A DNA stretch of 44,677 bases from Alphaproteobacteria bacterium (lineage in GTDB: Bacteria; Pseudomonadota; Alphaproteobacteria; SMXP01), in assembly GCA_021774915.1 (NCBI GenBank), contig JAJFIO010000114.1, positions 1-44,677 of the forward strand, given 5' to 3'. The notes beneath the pieces were generated by a model that saw nothing but the letters and a program-made list of their open reading frames with translations, did not search any database and was not told where the DNA came from. Positions 9,826 to 18,892 of the stretch are shown here, in pieces. A program made the translations under genes and the position numbers. How positions within the stretch are numbered: the stretch's first letter is position 1; each line of letters begins with the position of its first letter.

Positions 9826-10461
9826 CTTAAGGGCGCTTTCTGGCTCTTTGGACTCAAATGCCAGAAAATGGCCATTTTTCAGCCCTCCTATGAAAAGATC
9901 TGCAGCCAGATCAGCAATCTGTTCGCTGGTCAGCCCCTTTGCGGGGTCAAACCATGTGTAAGTCCAGTTGATCATCCCTAAAAATAACATCGAAAACACA
10001 GTGAGATTGGCTCTTGAAGCGTGCCCACCCCCTAAAATATCGCCGATAAGGGTGGAGATGAGACTCACCACACCGTCCTCTTGAGCAATGATGAGATCCC
10101 GATCCTCTGCACCCAACGCCTCAAGCTCATTGAGCAAGACGATATGCTTGGCTTTCGCCTTCTCATAAAGCTGTAAAAAATCCCGCGTCAGATGACGGAA
10201 TTTATCTTCCGGGTCGCCCGACCCCCTAACGATGGCGCGCGCGGTCTGGCTCAGCGCCCTTGTATGTCCCTCCACCGAACAAAACAACATTTCCCGTTTT
10301 GATGAGAAATAATGGTAAAGCAAGGACTTTGATATTTTACACGATGCGGCTATTTCGGATATCGAAGTTTTATGAAACCCGTGTGCGGCGAAGAGCTCCG
10401 TAGAAGTATCGATGATATGCTGTCGTCGTTCGTCATAATCGGCAGATTGGGTCCGCGCCAT
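9823..10461 (-). CDS. TetR-family transcriptional regulator (PaaR-like by context)
   Basis: HTH 'TSISEIAASCKISKSLLYHYFSSKREML'; downstream of paaG-thiolase-paaK on the same strand. Confidence 0.87.
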   Translation of the reverse strand: MARTQSADYDERRQHIIDTSTELFAAHGFHKTSISEIAASCKISKSLLYHYFSSKREMLFCSVEGHTRALSQTARAIVRGSGDPEDKFRHLTRDFLQLYEKAKAKHIVLLNELEALGAEDRDLIIAQEDGVVSLISTLIGDILGGGHASRANLTVFSMLFLGMINWTYTWFDPAKGLTSEQIADLAADLFIGGLKNGHFLAFESKEPESALK

Positions 10462-10504
10462 GTCACATGACTCCCCTTCTCAATAACATCTGATGGGGCG
10501 CCGC

Positions 10505-11821
10505 TCAGGCGGGTCTGGTTCTTGCGTGACGCATATCAATCACACGGGCCGCTTTTCCTTCAGATCTTTCCAGTTTCATAGGCTCTTCCACATGAACCGT
10601 CGTACTCACCCCGACCATCACCTTGATTTGGTGCTTGAGATCCTGCGCGGTATTTAGGCGGTTTTGAGTATCTACCGCACCTTGTAAAGAGGAACATTCC
10701 ACGCGCACAGTGAGGGAGTCGAGCGCTCCTTCGCGGTGGATCTCCAGAACATAATGAGGCGACAAGCGATCATCTTTCAAGATCAGCTCTTCGATCTGTG
10801 TGGGAAAAACGTTCACGCCTCGGATGATCATCATATCATCACTGCGCCCTCTTATGCGACCCATGCGCCGCATAGAGCGCGCCGTGCCGGGAAGCAGACG
10901 CGTGAGATCCCGTGTTCGATAACGGATGACCGGCATTGCTTCTTTGGTAAGAGACGTAAAAACCAACTCGCCTTCCTCACCATCTTCCAACACGTCGCCT
11001 GTTTCGGGATTGATAATCTCGGGATAAAAATGATCTTCCCAGATATGAGGGCCGTCTTTTGTTTCTATGCATTCATTGGCGACGCCGGGTCCCATCACTT
11101 CCGACAGGCCATAAATATCGACAGCGTCGATATTAAAACGCCCCTCGATTTCCCGGCGCATTTCATCCGTCCATGGCTCCGCCCCGAAAATACCAACGCG
11201 CAGAGAAACTTCGCGCGAATCAAGCCCCTGGCGCATAAACTCATCGGCCAGAGCCAACATATAGGACGGTGTCACCATGATGATATCGGGTTTAAAATCC
11301 TGCATCAGTTGCACCTGGCGCTCCGTCGCCCCGCCCGACATCGGAACTACCGTGCAGCCCAATCGCTCCGCGCCGTAATGCGCCCCCAATCCGCCGGTAA
11401 AAAGCCCGTAGCCATAGGCGACATGAACCATATCGCCCGGCTTGCCACCCGCCGCCCGAATGGAGCGGGCGACGACATCAGCCCAGATATCAATATCGTT
11501 TTTGGTGTAACCGACAACCGTGGGCTTGCCGGTGGTGCCGCTTGATGCATGAATGCGCGCAACCTTTTCACGCGGCACGGCAAACATGCCGAAGGGATAA
11601 TTCGCCCGCAGATCGTCTTTTACCGTAAACGGAAAGAGACTAAGATCTTTCAAAGACTTCAGATCGCCGGGATGCACGCCTTTGTCTTCAAAAGCCTTGC
11701 GGTAAAAAGGAACATTGTCATACGTGTGCACAAGCGTCTTTTTCATCCGCTTAAGCTGAACCGCAGCAATCTCATCCCGAGACGCCTTTTCCAGATGATC
11801 TAATCTCGAGCAATCCGGCAT
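10505..11821 (-). CDS. paaK: Phenylacetate-CoA ligase
   Basis: 'IHASSGTTGKPTVVGYT', 'DIYGLSEVMGPGVANEC', 'YRTRDLTRLL', 'GVNVFPTQIEELIL' are PaaK signatures. ORF extends to 11851; ATG at 11821 preferred. Confidence 0.93.
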   Translation of the reverse strand: MPDCSRLDHLEKASRDEIAAVQLKRMKKTLVHTYDNVPFYRKAFEDKGVHPGDLKSLKDLSLFPFTVKDDLRANYPFGMFAVPREKVARIHASSGTTGKPTVVGYTKNDIDIWADVVARSIRAAGGKPGDMVHVAYGYGLFTGGLGAHYGAERLGCTVVPMSGGATERQVQLMQDFKPDIIMVTPSYMLALADEFMRQGLDSREVSLRVGIFGAEPWTDEMRREIEGRFNIDAVDIYGLSEVMGPGVANECIETKDGPHIWEDHFYPEIINPETGDVLEDGEEGELVFTSLTKEAMPVIRYRTRDLTRLLPGTARSMRRMGRIRGRSDDMMIIRGVNVFPTQIEELILKDDRLSPHYVLEIHREGALDSLTVRVECSSLQGAVDTQNRLNTAQDLKHQIKVMVGVSTTVHVEEPMKLERSEGKAARVIDMRHARTRPA

Positions 11822-11858
11822 TGGCCTAAAGCCTCCCTCCCCGTCTATCAATTAATGG

Positions 11859-13064
11859 TCACACCCGTTCGAAGATGGCGGCGATGCCCTGCCCCACGCC
11901 AATACACATGGTGCAGAGAGCATAGCGGCCCTGGCGGCGCTTCAGTTCAAGACAGGCGGTCAGCGCCAGGCGCGCGCCGCTCATACCCAGAGGGTGGCCA
12001 AGAGCAATGGCGCCGCCATGAGGATTGACGTGCGGTGCATCATCGGCCAACCCGAGCGCGCGCATCACTGCCAAGGATTGCGCCGCAAAAGCTTCATTCA
12101 GTTCAATGACGTTCATATCGTTAATATTCAGACCGGCTTGGCCCAGGAGTTTCTTCGTCGCGGGCACAGGGCCGACTCCCATGATGCGCGGGGGCACACC
12201 GTGTACGGCACTGCCGACAAAGCGCGCACGCACGTTGAGATCATATTCCTTGACCGCTTTTTCCGAGGCGACGATCATCGCGCATGCGCCGTCATTGACG
12301 CCCGATGCATTGCCTGCGGTAATAGTCCCGCCGGCCTTAAACGGGGTCGGCAGAGAGCTTAGCTTTTCAAGTTTGGTTTCAGGTCGCGGATGCTCATCGC
12401 GCGTGATGTCCTTTTCTTGTTGGCGGGAAACGCGCACGCGCACGGGAATGATCTCGTCATCGAATATGCCTGCTTCTTGAGCCGCCCCCGCCTTTTGCTG
12501 CGAGCGCCAAGCGAACTGATCCTGGTCTTCTCGTGAAATCTGAAAATCTGTCGCCACATTTTCCGCCGTCTCAGGCATAGAATCCACACCGTAGTGCTTT
12601 TCCATCAGCTTATTCACGAAGCGCCAGCCGATCGTGGTGTCATAGATTTCCGCCTTGCGCGAAAACGCGCCCTCCGCCTTGCCCATCACAAAAGGCGCAC
12701 GGCTCATGCTCTCCACACCGCCGGCAATCACCAGATCCGCCTCGCCGCATTTCACCAGACGCGCCGCCTGAGCGATGGCATCGAGTCCCGATCCGCACAA
12801 ACGGTTCACGGTTGCGCCCGGCACCACTTCCGGCAGGCCGCTGAGCAGAACCGCCATGCGCGCCACATTGCGATTGTCCTCGCCCGCCTGATTGGCGCAG
12901 CCCAGAATCACATCATCAAGACGCGCCCAATCCACTTGTGAAGTGCGCTCCATCAGTGCGCGCAAAGGCACCGCCGCCAAGTCATCAGGGCGAACAGAAG
13001 ACAGCGCGCCGCCATACCGCCCAATCGGGGTGCGCACACCATCACATATAAAAGCATCATTCAT
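11859..13064 (-). CDS. paaJ: Acetyl-CoA acyltransferase (3-oxoadipyl-CoA/3-oxo-5,6-dehydrosuberyl-CoA thiolase type)
   Basis: 'VNRLCGSGLDAIAQAARLV' nucleophile motif, 'NPHGGAIALGHPLGMSGAR', 'CTMCIGVGQGIA'. Confidence 0.88.
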   Translation of the reverse strand: MNDAFICDGVRTPIGRYGGALSSVRPDDLAAVPLRALMERTSQVDWARLDDVILGCANQAGEDNRNVARMAVLLSGLPEVVPGATVNRLCGSGLDAIAQAARLVKCGEADLVIAGGVESMSRAPFVMGKAEGAFSRKAEIYDTTIGWRFVNKLMEKHYGVDSMPETAENVATDFQISREDQDQFAWRSQQKAGAAQEAGIFDDEIIPVRVRVSRQQEKDITRDEHPRPETKLEKLSSLPTPFKAGGTITAGNASGVNDGACAMIVASEKAVKEYDLNVRARFVGSAVHGVPPRIMGVGPVPATKKLLGQAGLNINDMNVIELNEAFAAQSLAVMRALGLADDAPHVNPHGGAIALGHPLGMSGARLALTACLELKRRQGRYALCTMCIGVGQGIAAIFERV

Positions 13065-13081
13065 CTTAGCTGAATCTCCAC

Positions 13082-13873
13082 TTAACTGCCGGTATAATGC
13101 GGCGTTCTCTTGCCTAAAAATGCCGCCACGCCTTCGGCATAATCGTCCGAATTACCCGCCTGGCGCTGAAGCTCTTCCTCAACATCAAGCTGCGCCTCCA
13201 GCGTATTTTCCAGCGACAGCGCCAGCGCTTTTTTGGTGAGGCCGTACCCTAAGGTCGGTTGACCGGCCATTTCCAATACCAGTTTTTCCGCCTCACCCAT
13301 CAAATCCTCATCAGGGTACGCTTTCCAGATCATCCCCCAGTCGGCCGCCTGCACCCCCGTGATCGGCGTTGCCAACATCGCGATGGCCTTGGCCCGCGGC
13401 AGACCAATGAGCCGGGGCAGGAAAAACGTGCCGCCGCTGTCGGGGATCAGCCCCAGCTTTGAAAAGGCCTGAATAAAACGCGCCCCTTCCGCCGCCAGAA
13501 CGATATCGCACGCCAGCGCGAGATTGGCGCCCGCCCCGGCTGCCGTGCCGTTCACCGCGCAGAGGGTTGGTTTAGGCAAAGAGACGAGTTTAAGAATAAG
13601 GGGGTTATAGCCTTGCCTCAGCGATGCGCCGAGATCCGTTTTCGCGCCTTGGGCTTTGACCGCGCGATCATTGAGGTCTTGACCCGAACAAAAGCCCCGC
13701 CCCGCCCCCGTCAGCAGCACCGCGCGAATATCATCGCGCGTCGCCGCCTCATCCAGCGCCGCGCCCAGCTCCTCCAGCATCTGCCGGGTGACCGCGTTCA
13801 GCCGCTCTGGGCGATTGAGCGTCAGTTTAGCCACCCCCGCCTCAACGGTGAAAAGAATGGTTTCAAAGGTCAT
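13082..13873 (-). CDS. paaG: Enoyl-CoA hydratase/isomerase, PaaG-type (epoxyphenylacetyl-CoA isomerase)
   Basis: Crotonase 'AVNGTAAGAGANLALACDIVLAAEGARFIQAFSKLGLIPDSGGTFFLPRLIG' closely fits PaaG; operonic with thiolase and paaK. Confidence 0.87.
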   Translation of the reverse strand: MTFETILFTVEAGVAKLTLNRPERLNAVTRQMLEELGAALDEAATRDDIRAVLLTGAGRGFCSGQDLNDRAVKAQGAKTDLGASLRQGYNPLILKLVSLPKPTLCAVNGTAAGAGANLALACDIVLAAEGARFIQAFSKLGLIPDSGGTFFLPRLIGLPRAKAIAMLATPITGVQAADWGMIWKAYPDEDLMGEAEKLVLEMAGQPTLGYGLTKKALALSLENTLEAQLDVEEELQRQAGNSDDYAEGVAAFLGKRTPHYTGS

Positions 13874-13946
13874 AGTGTTTAACGCCCCTTTTCACGCGCG
13901 CCCTCGCCCAGGCTGAAAACCCCAGAAACTCGGGAAATATTAATTA

Positions 13947-13960
13947 ACCGACCGATCATT
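13947..13960. promoter_or_regulatory. Imperfect palindrome ACCGACCGATCATT upstream of paaG-paaJ-paaK-tetR (candidate TetR operator)
   Basis: AT-rich flanks (attaaccgaccgatcattcatat); partial dyad symmetry; about 75 bp upstream of the paaG start. Confidence 0.4.
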
Positions 13961-14141
13961 CATATTTTAAAATCAAGTCCCTGTCTATGGCAGATTAAAT
14001 GACAAGAGGCGCCGCTAGCCCAAACCAGCCTGTTGTGTTTACTCTCAAACACCAGAGGATATATTTTAAGCTTAAATCTTTATCGAGCGTGTGGTACAGG
14101 CAATCATTCACTCTCCCCTTAAACTTCGGCACCGCAAAACC

Positions 14142-15755
14142 ATGACCGTGTATCGCGAATTCATCAAATCAAATCTCGACTTCTCAACGAGGCCTTTTTT
14201 GTGCTTGCCGGAAGGCGCAGGAGATCTGACCTATGGCGCCGCAGGGACCCAAGTGGAAGACCTGCGCGCCTGCTATTCACAAGCCGCTTACGGCCTGGGC
14301 CACAGGGTCTGTTTGGTCCTCGACAACCGGCCGGAGTTTTTCATCCATTTTTTAGCCTTAAACGCTTTGGGCGTCAGCGTCATCCCGGTTAGCGCCGGAC
14401 TGAGACCAGAAGAGATCGCTTTCATTTTCGAGCGCAGCGATACCGATCTCGTGGTCAGCCTCGATCAGCACAAGAGCCTGGTGGCAGAAGCCATTCGACA
14501 GTGCGATACAGCTATTCCCCTTGCGGCCTTAGAACACCTTTCTCCAGTGCCCAAGCCCTTTTCGCAGGCACGGCGCGGCGCGCCGGATCTGGCCAGCGAA
14601 GCCGCCATGCTGTTCACCTCGGGCACAACAGGCAAGCCGAAGGGATGTCTTCTTTCCAATGAGTACTTTACCGGCCTTGGGCGCTGGTATGCTGATATGG
14701 GGGGATTGTGCGCTCTGGAGCCGGGTGCGGAACGCCTGATCACGCCGCTGCCGGTCAGCCATATGAACGCCATGGCCTGCTCGTTCATGGCCATGCTTAT
14801 GTCTGGCGGATGCATCATTCAGCTTGACCGTTTTCACCCCTCAACCTGGTGGGCTAGCGTGCGCGAGGCGCGCGCCACGATCCTCCATTATCTGGGCGTC
14901 ATGCCGGCCATGCTCCTCAATGCTCCGCCAGAGGAAGAAGATGATTTCAGTGCCCAGATTAAATTTGGATTTGGCGCCGGCGTCGACCCCAAGCATCACC
15001 GTACTTTTGAAGAGCGCTTCGGCTTTCCGCTGATCGAAGCCTGGGCCATGTCTGAGACCGGTGCGGGGGCCTGCATTGCGGCCACCCAAGAGCCGCGCCA
15101 TGTGGGCACACGCTGCTTTGGCAAAGCCTTGCCCGGCCTTGAAACCCGGATGGTTGACGAACAGGGCGAAGACGTGGTCCAAGGCACGCCCGGCGAACTT
15201 CTGGTGCGCCGCAAAGGGCCCAACCCGCGGCAATATTTCTTCAGTGGCTATTACAAGGACGCCCAAGCCACGGCGCAAGCCTGGGAGGGCGGATGGTTTC
15301 ACACCGGCGATGTCGTGCGCAAAGATAGCGAGGGATATTATTATTTCGTCGATCGGCGCAAAAACATTATCCGCCGCAGCGGTGAAAACATCGCCGCGGT
15401 CGAAGTTGAAGGCGTTTTGATGCAAAGCTCCCTTGTCGAGAACTGCGCCGTGGCCCCCATCCCGGACGAGATCCGGGGAGAAGAAGTGATGGCGTTGATC
15501 GTCGTCGTGCAAGGACAAGCAAAAACGATAGAGACGGCTGAAAAAATTGCCGCTTCTTGCCGGGGCGCTCTCGCCTATTACAAAGCACCCGGCTACATTG
15601 CCTTGGTCGATAGCTTGCCGATGACGGGTTCGCAAAAGTTACAACGCGGCAGGATTAAAGAAATCTGCCGTGATCTGGCGGCGCGTGGGGAGTGTTTTGA
15701 TCTGACCCCCATGAAATCACGCTCACGGCAAAACAACAAAGGCGCACGCGCGTGA
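14142..15755 (+). CDS. AMP-dependent acyl-CoA synthetase/ligase
   Basis: 'AMLFTSGTTGKPKGCLLSNEYF', 'EAWAMSETG', 'GWFHTGDVVRKDSEGYYYFVDRRKNIIRRSGENIAAVEVE'. ORF opens at 14091 (GTG); ATG 14142 preferred. Confidence 0.9.
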   Translation: MTVYREFIKSNLDFSTRPFLCLPEGAGDLTYGAAGTQVEDLRACYSQAAYGLGHRVCLVLDNRPEFFIHFLALNALGVSVIPVSAGLRPEEIAFIFERSDTDLVVSLDQHKSLVAEAIRQCDTAIPLAALEHLSPVPKPFSQARRGAPDLASEAAMLFTSGTTGKPKGCLLSNEYFTGLGRWYADMGGLCALEPGAERLITPLPVSHMNAMACSFMAMLMSGGCIIQLDRFHPSTWWASVREARATILHYLGVMPAMLLNAPPEEEDDFSAQIKFGFGAGVDPKHHRTFEERFGFPLIEAWAMSETGAGACIAATQEPRHVGTRCFGKALPGLETRMVDEQGEDVVQGTPGELLVRRKGPNPRQYFFSGYYKDAQATAQAWEGGWFHTGDVVRKDSEGYYYFVDRRKNIIRRSGENIAAVEVEGVLMQSSLVENCAVAPIPDEIRGEEVMALIVVVQGQAKTIETAEKIAASCRGALAYYKAPGYIALVDSLPMTGSQKLQRGRIKEICRDLAARGECFDLTPMKSRSRQNNKGARA

Positions 15756-16930
15756 CTATGACACCGAAATCTTTTGAAGGCGTGGCCCTGGTGGCCCCGG
15801 TAGCTGTGCCTTATGTCCGCCATTCAGATCATGGCGCCGCGTGGTTCATCGGCCGGGCGCTCAAATCTATGATCACCACCACCGGACTTGAAAAATCAGA
15901 CGTGGACGGACTGGCCATTGCCAGCTTTTCTCTGGCTCCGGACACGGCGGTGGTTTTAAGCGAACATTTCGGCCTCACCCCGCGTTTTTTGGAACACATT
16001 CCCATGGGTGGCGCCAGCGGCATTGTCGCCCTGCGCCGGGCGGCGCGCGCCATCCAGGCGGGGGATGCCGAAGTTGTAGCGTGCATCGGCGGCGACACCA
16101 TGGCCAAGGGCGGTTTTGCCGATCTCATTTCCAATTTCAGCCGCTTCTCAACAGATGCGGTCTTCCCTTACGGCGCGGCGGGACCCAATGGCGTATTTGC
16201 GGGCATCACCCAGAACTATATGGCGCGCTATGGCGTTACCCGGGCAGATTTTGGCCGGGTCTGCCTGTCCCAGCGCCGCAACGCCCAAAGCTTTCCCCAT
16301 GCCCTGCTGCAAAAACCCATGACCATGGAGGATTACCTGAACGCCCGGCCCATTGCCGGTCCGCTGCATCTTTTTGACTGCGTGATGCCCTGCGCCGGGG
16401 CTGACGGCTTTCTCGTGATGTCCACAGACAGGGCAAAAAAACTGGGCCAGCCCTATGCGGAAATTTTAAGCGCCGAAGAATTGCATAACGCTTATCCGGA
16501 AGACCCTATTGCCACGAGAGGCGGCTGGGCGCTCTATCGCGACGCCCTCTATGATGCCGCCGGAGCGGGGCCCGGCGATATGGATTTTCTTCAGACCTAT
16601 GACGATTACCCGGTGATTGTGATGATGCAGATCGAAGACTTAGGCTTTTGCGCCAAGGGCGAGGCGGCCCGCTTTGTCCGCGAAACCTCTCTTGATGTTG
16701 ACGGCGGCGGCCTGCCCCACAACACGTCCGGAGGCCAGCTCTCCTGCGGGCAGGCGGGGGCGGCGGGGGGTTTTCTCGGACTGGTGGAAGGTCTGGCCCA
16801 AGTGACCGGGCAGGCCTTGGGCCAAGCGGTTTCAGACGCCCGTATCGGACTTGTCAGCGGCTATGGCATGGTCACTTATGACCGCTGCCTCTCGAGCGCC
16901 GCGGTCATTATTGCGCGGGGGCCACAATGA
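15752..16930 (+). CDS. Thiolase-like/SCP2-type protein lacking the canonical Cys nucleophile
   Basis: Thiolase-superfamily layout with 'HIPMGGASGIVALRRAARAI' where thiolases carry Cys, and 'GGGLPHNTSGGQLSCGQAGAAGG'; overlaps ligase and DUF35 genes. Confidence 0.85.
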   Translation: MTMTPKSFEGVALVAPVAVPYVRHSDHGAAWFIGRALKSMITTTGLEKSDVDGLAIASFSLAPDTAVVLSEHFGLTPRFLEHIPMGGASGIVALRRAARAIQAGDAEVVACIGGDTMAKGGFADLISNFSRFSTDAVFPYGAAGPNGVFAGITQNYMARYGVTRADFGRVCLSQRRNAQSFPHALLQKPMTMEDYLNARPIAGPLHLFDCVMPCAGADGFLVMSTDRAKKLGQPYAEILSAEELHNAYPEDPIATRGGWALYRDALYDAAGAGPGDMDFLQTYDDYPVIVMMQIEDLGFCAKGEAARFVRETSLDVDGGGLPHNTSGGQLSCGQAGAAGGFLGLVEGLAQVTGQALGQAVSDARIGLVSGYGMVTYDRCLSSAAVIIARGPQ

Positions 16931-17400
16931 GCACTCCCCTCACACCACCGTCATCCCGCACCCCGCTTTGGGCTGAGATCACCAAAGCGGCAAAAGAAAG
17001 GCGCTTCACTCTTCAAGTGTGCGCCTCCTGCGCCACGGTGCAATATCCACCACGCGAAGTTTGCCGCTCCTGCCTATCGGACAGGCTCGACTGGAGCCAA
17101 GTCGATCCTGATGGCACAGTGCTGACGTGTACGGAGCTCCATGTTTCCAGCGATCCCTTTTTCCAAAACCACATGCCGTGGGTTATGGGCACGGTGCACC
17201 TCGACTGCGGACCTGTCATCTTCGCCCATCTGGCGCCAGGCGCGCACAAAATAAGCGGCCACGTGACGATGATCAATCGCCTTGACCCGTCAGGCCAGGG
17301 CGTTTTTATCGCACTGCCTAAATCTGCCCACACTCCGCCTCAAGATTTCGACTTTGCTGATCTGCTAACTGGGCAAAATGAAGAGGGGAAGAACTCATGA
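16927..17400 (+). CDS. DUF35 / Zn-ribbon OB-fold protein (thiolase partner)
   Basis: 'CASCATVQYPPREVCRSCLSDRLDW' zinc ribbon followed by an OB-fold; directly downstream of the thiolase-like gene. Confidence 0.9.
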   Translation: MSTPLTPPSSRTPLWAEITKAAKERRFTLQVCASCATVQYPPREVCRSCLSDRLDWSQVDPDGTVLTCTELHVSSDPFFQNHMPWVMGTVHLDCGPVIFAHLAPGAHKISGHVTMINRLDPSGQGVFIALPKSAHTPPQDFDFADLLTGQNEEGKNS

Positions 17401-18134
17401 CCAGTGAACAGGATCGCGGGAGCGCGCTCGTCACCGGCGGCTCCACCGGAATCGGCGAAGCCATTTGCCGGCATTTGCTGGATGCGGGATATGACGTTAT
17501 CTCACTCGCCCGCCGCAAAGCGCCCTTCACCCATGATCGCCTCACATCCGTTGAGGTGGATCTCACCGACCGCACAGCCACCCGCCAGGCGGCGCAAGAG
17601 ATCTGTGCGCAACACAATGTGTTGAACGTGGTTCACAATGCCGGGATAATCCGGCCTGCCTTGCTGGCGGATGTCAAATTGCAAGACCTCGACTATCTCA
17701 CCAATCTTCATCTGGCGGCGGTTTTGATTATCGTTCAGGAAGCGCTGCCAGCCATGAAAAAGGCGGGCTATGGCCGCATCGTTAACATCTCATCGCGCGC
17801 CGCTCTTGGCCTTGAAACGCGTTCTGTCTATTCCGCCACCAAATCCGGTATGCTCGGGCTGACCCGAACCTGGGCGCTGGAACTGGCGCCTTCGGGGATA
17901 ACCGTTAATGCGGTCTCCCCCGGCCCCATCGTCACCGACATGTTTCATGAATTGGTCCCGGCAGACAGCTCCAAGAAAACTTCCCTGGCGGGGTCCATTC
18001 CCGTCCGGCGCCTCGGCACAGCCGATGACGTGGCGCGCGCAGTGATGTTTTTCCTGGCGCGTGACAGCGATTTTATCACCGGCCAGAATCTTTTTGTCTG
18101 CGGGGGAACCAGCATCGCCTCTTTAGCGCTTTAA
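17397..18134 (+). CDS. SDR-family oxidoreductase
   Basis: 'ALVTGGSTGIGEAICRHLL', 'YSATKSGMLGLTRTWALELAPSGITVNAVSPGPIVTDMF'. Confidence 0.9.
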   Translation: MTSEQDRGSALVTGGSTGIGEAICRHLLDAGYDVISLARRKAPFTHDRLTSVEVDLTDRTATRQAAQEICAQHNVLNVVHNAGIIRPALLADVKLQDLDYLTNLHLAAVLIIVQEALPAMKKAGYGRIVNISSRAALGLETRSVYSATKSGMLGLTRTWALELAPSGITVNAVSPGPIVTDMFHELVPADSSKKTSLAGSIPVRRLGTADDVARAVMFFLARDSDFITGQNLFVCGGTSIASLAL

Positions 18135-18174
18135 TTTAAGATATTTTTCGTTTGGACTTATTCATAAGTTCTCT

Positions 18175-18243
18175 GGATCCCGGATCTAACATTCGTCTAT
18201 CAAAAACCTACGGTTTTTGCGCTCATGTAACGTCCGGGATGAC
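18175..18243. repeat. Structured convergent intergenic element: outer stem ATCCCGGA/TCCGGGAT with inner hairpin AAAAACC-TAC-GGTTTTT
   Basis: Arms at 18177-18184 / 18233-18240 and 18202-18208 / 18212-18218; sits between convergent SDR and marR genes. Confidence 0.5.
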
Positions 18244-18268
18244 GCAGATCAGACTTGGCTACCCCTTC

Positions 18269-18748
18269 TCATTCATAGGGTGAGCGGATGAGGTTTTTCT
18301 GAATGTGACGTAGAACAGAGTTGAGCTGATTGATCTCAGTATTCTCCAAGCCGTCAAAAGCGCGTTCAAAAATATTTCCCGCAACTTTTTTGACTTGTCT
18401 CAGAGCATCGCGCCCCTGCCCGGTCAGGAAAACTTCCGTCACGCGATTATCCTGCGCGCGCGGCGCACAGCGCACCAGATCCTCCTCCTGCATACGCTGG
18501 ACGATCCGCGTGATGGTCGGCAGCTTCATCACCGCCTTGTCAGCAATGCCGCTGACGCTACACGGACTTCTATCCCCCAAAATCATAAGAACACGCCAAC
18601 GAGGCGGATCCATATCGATGGATTTCAAAACCGAACTCATGACGTCGCTATAGGTGGACCAAGCCTGGGCCATCAGAAAAAAAGGGTATTTCTCCAGCTC
18701 AAAACTTTGAGATGCGGGATGGCCGGTTTTTTTCGCTTTTTTTTGCAT
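18269..18748 (-). CDS. MarR-family transcriptional regulator
   Basis: 'CSVSGIADKAVMKLPTITRIVQRMQEEDLVRCAPRAQDNRVTEVFLTGQGRD' winged helix; divergent from the Rieske oxygenase. ORF extends to 18781 (TTG); ATG 18748 preferred. Confidence 0.9.
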   Translation of the reverse strand: MQKKAKKTGHPASQSFELEKYPFFLMAQAWSTYSDVMSSVLKSIDMDPPRWRVLMILGDRSPCSVSGIADKAVMKLPTITRIVQRMQEEDLVRCAPRAQDNRVTEVFLTGQGRDALRQVKKVAGNIFERAFDGLENTEINQLNSVLRHIQKNLIRSPYE

Positions 18749-18825
18749 GGTGCTGGAACGGAGTGCTATTCTCGAAAACAAGGTGAGGAAAACTTAGGTA
18801 AGCTGGTGCAGTATGGCGCGATATT

Positions 18826-18841
18826 ACTTGAATATTCAAGT
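18826..18841. promoter_or_regulatory. Perfect 16-bp palindrome ACTTGAATATTCAAGT, candidate MarR operator
   Basis: Perfect dyad in the divergent marR / Rieske-oxygenase intergenic region. Confidence 0.7.
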
Positions 18842-18892
18842 GATTTTTGTTACAAACAACCTTCATGAGCGGGCTCAAGGGAGAAGCAACAA

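Noticed and set aside
10736-11545. 269-aa plus-strand ORF opposite paaK
   Set aside because: Antisense shadow ORF; no family motif.
14065-14076. Palindrome TTTAAGCTTAAA upstream of the acyl-CoA ligase
   Set aside because: Short AT-rich dyad with no second copy noticed; could be a promoter element but unsupported.
14841-15635. 264-aa minus-strand ORF opposite the acyl-CoA ligase
   Set aside because: Shadow ORF antisense to a gene with clear AMP-ligase motifs; no recognizable domain and GC-codon bias explains its length.
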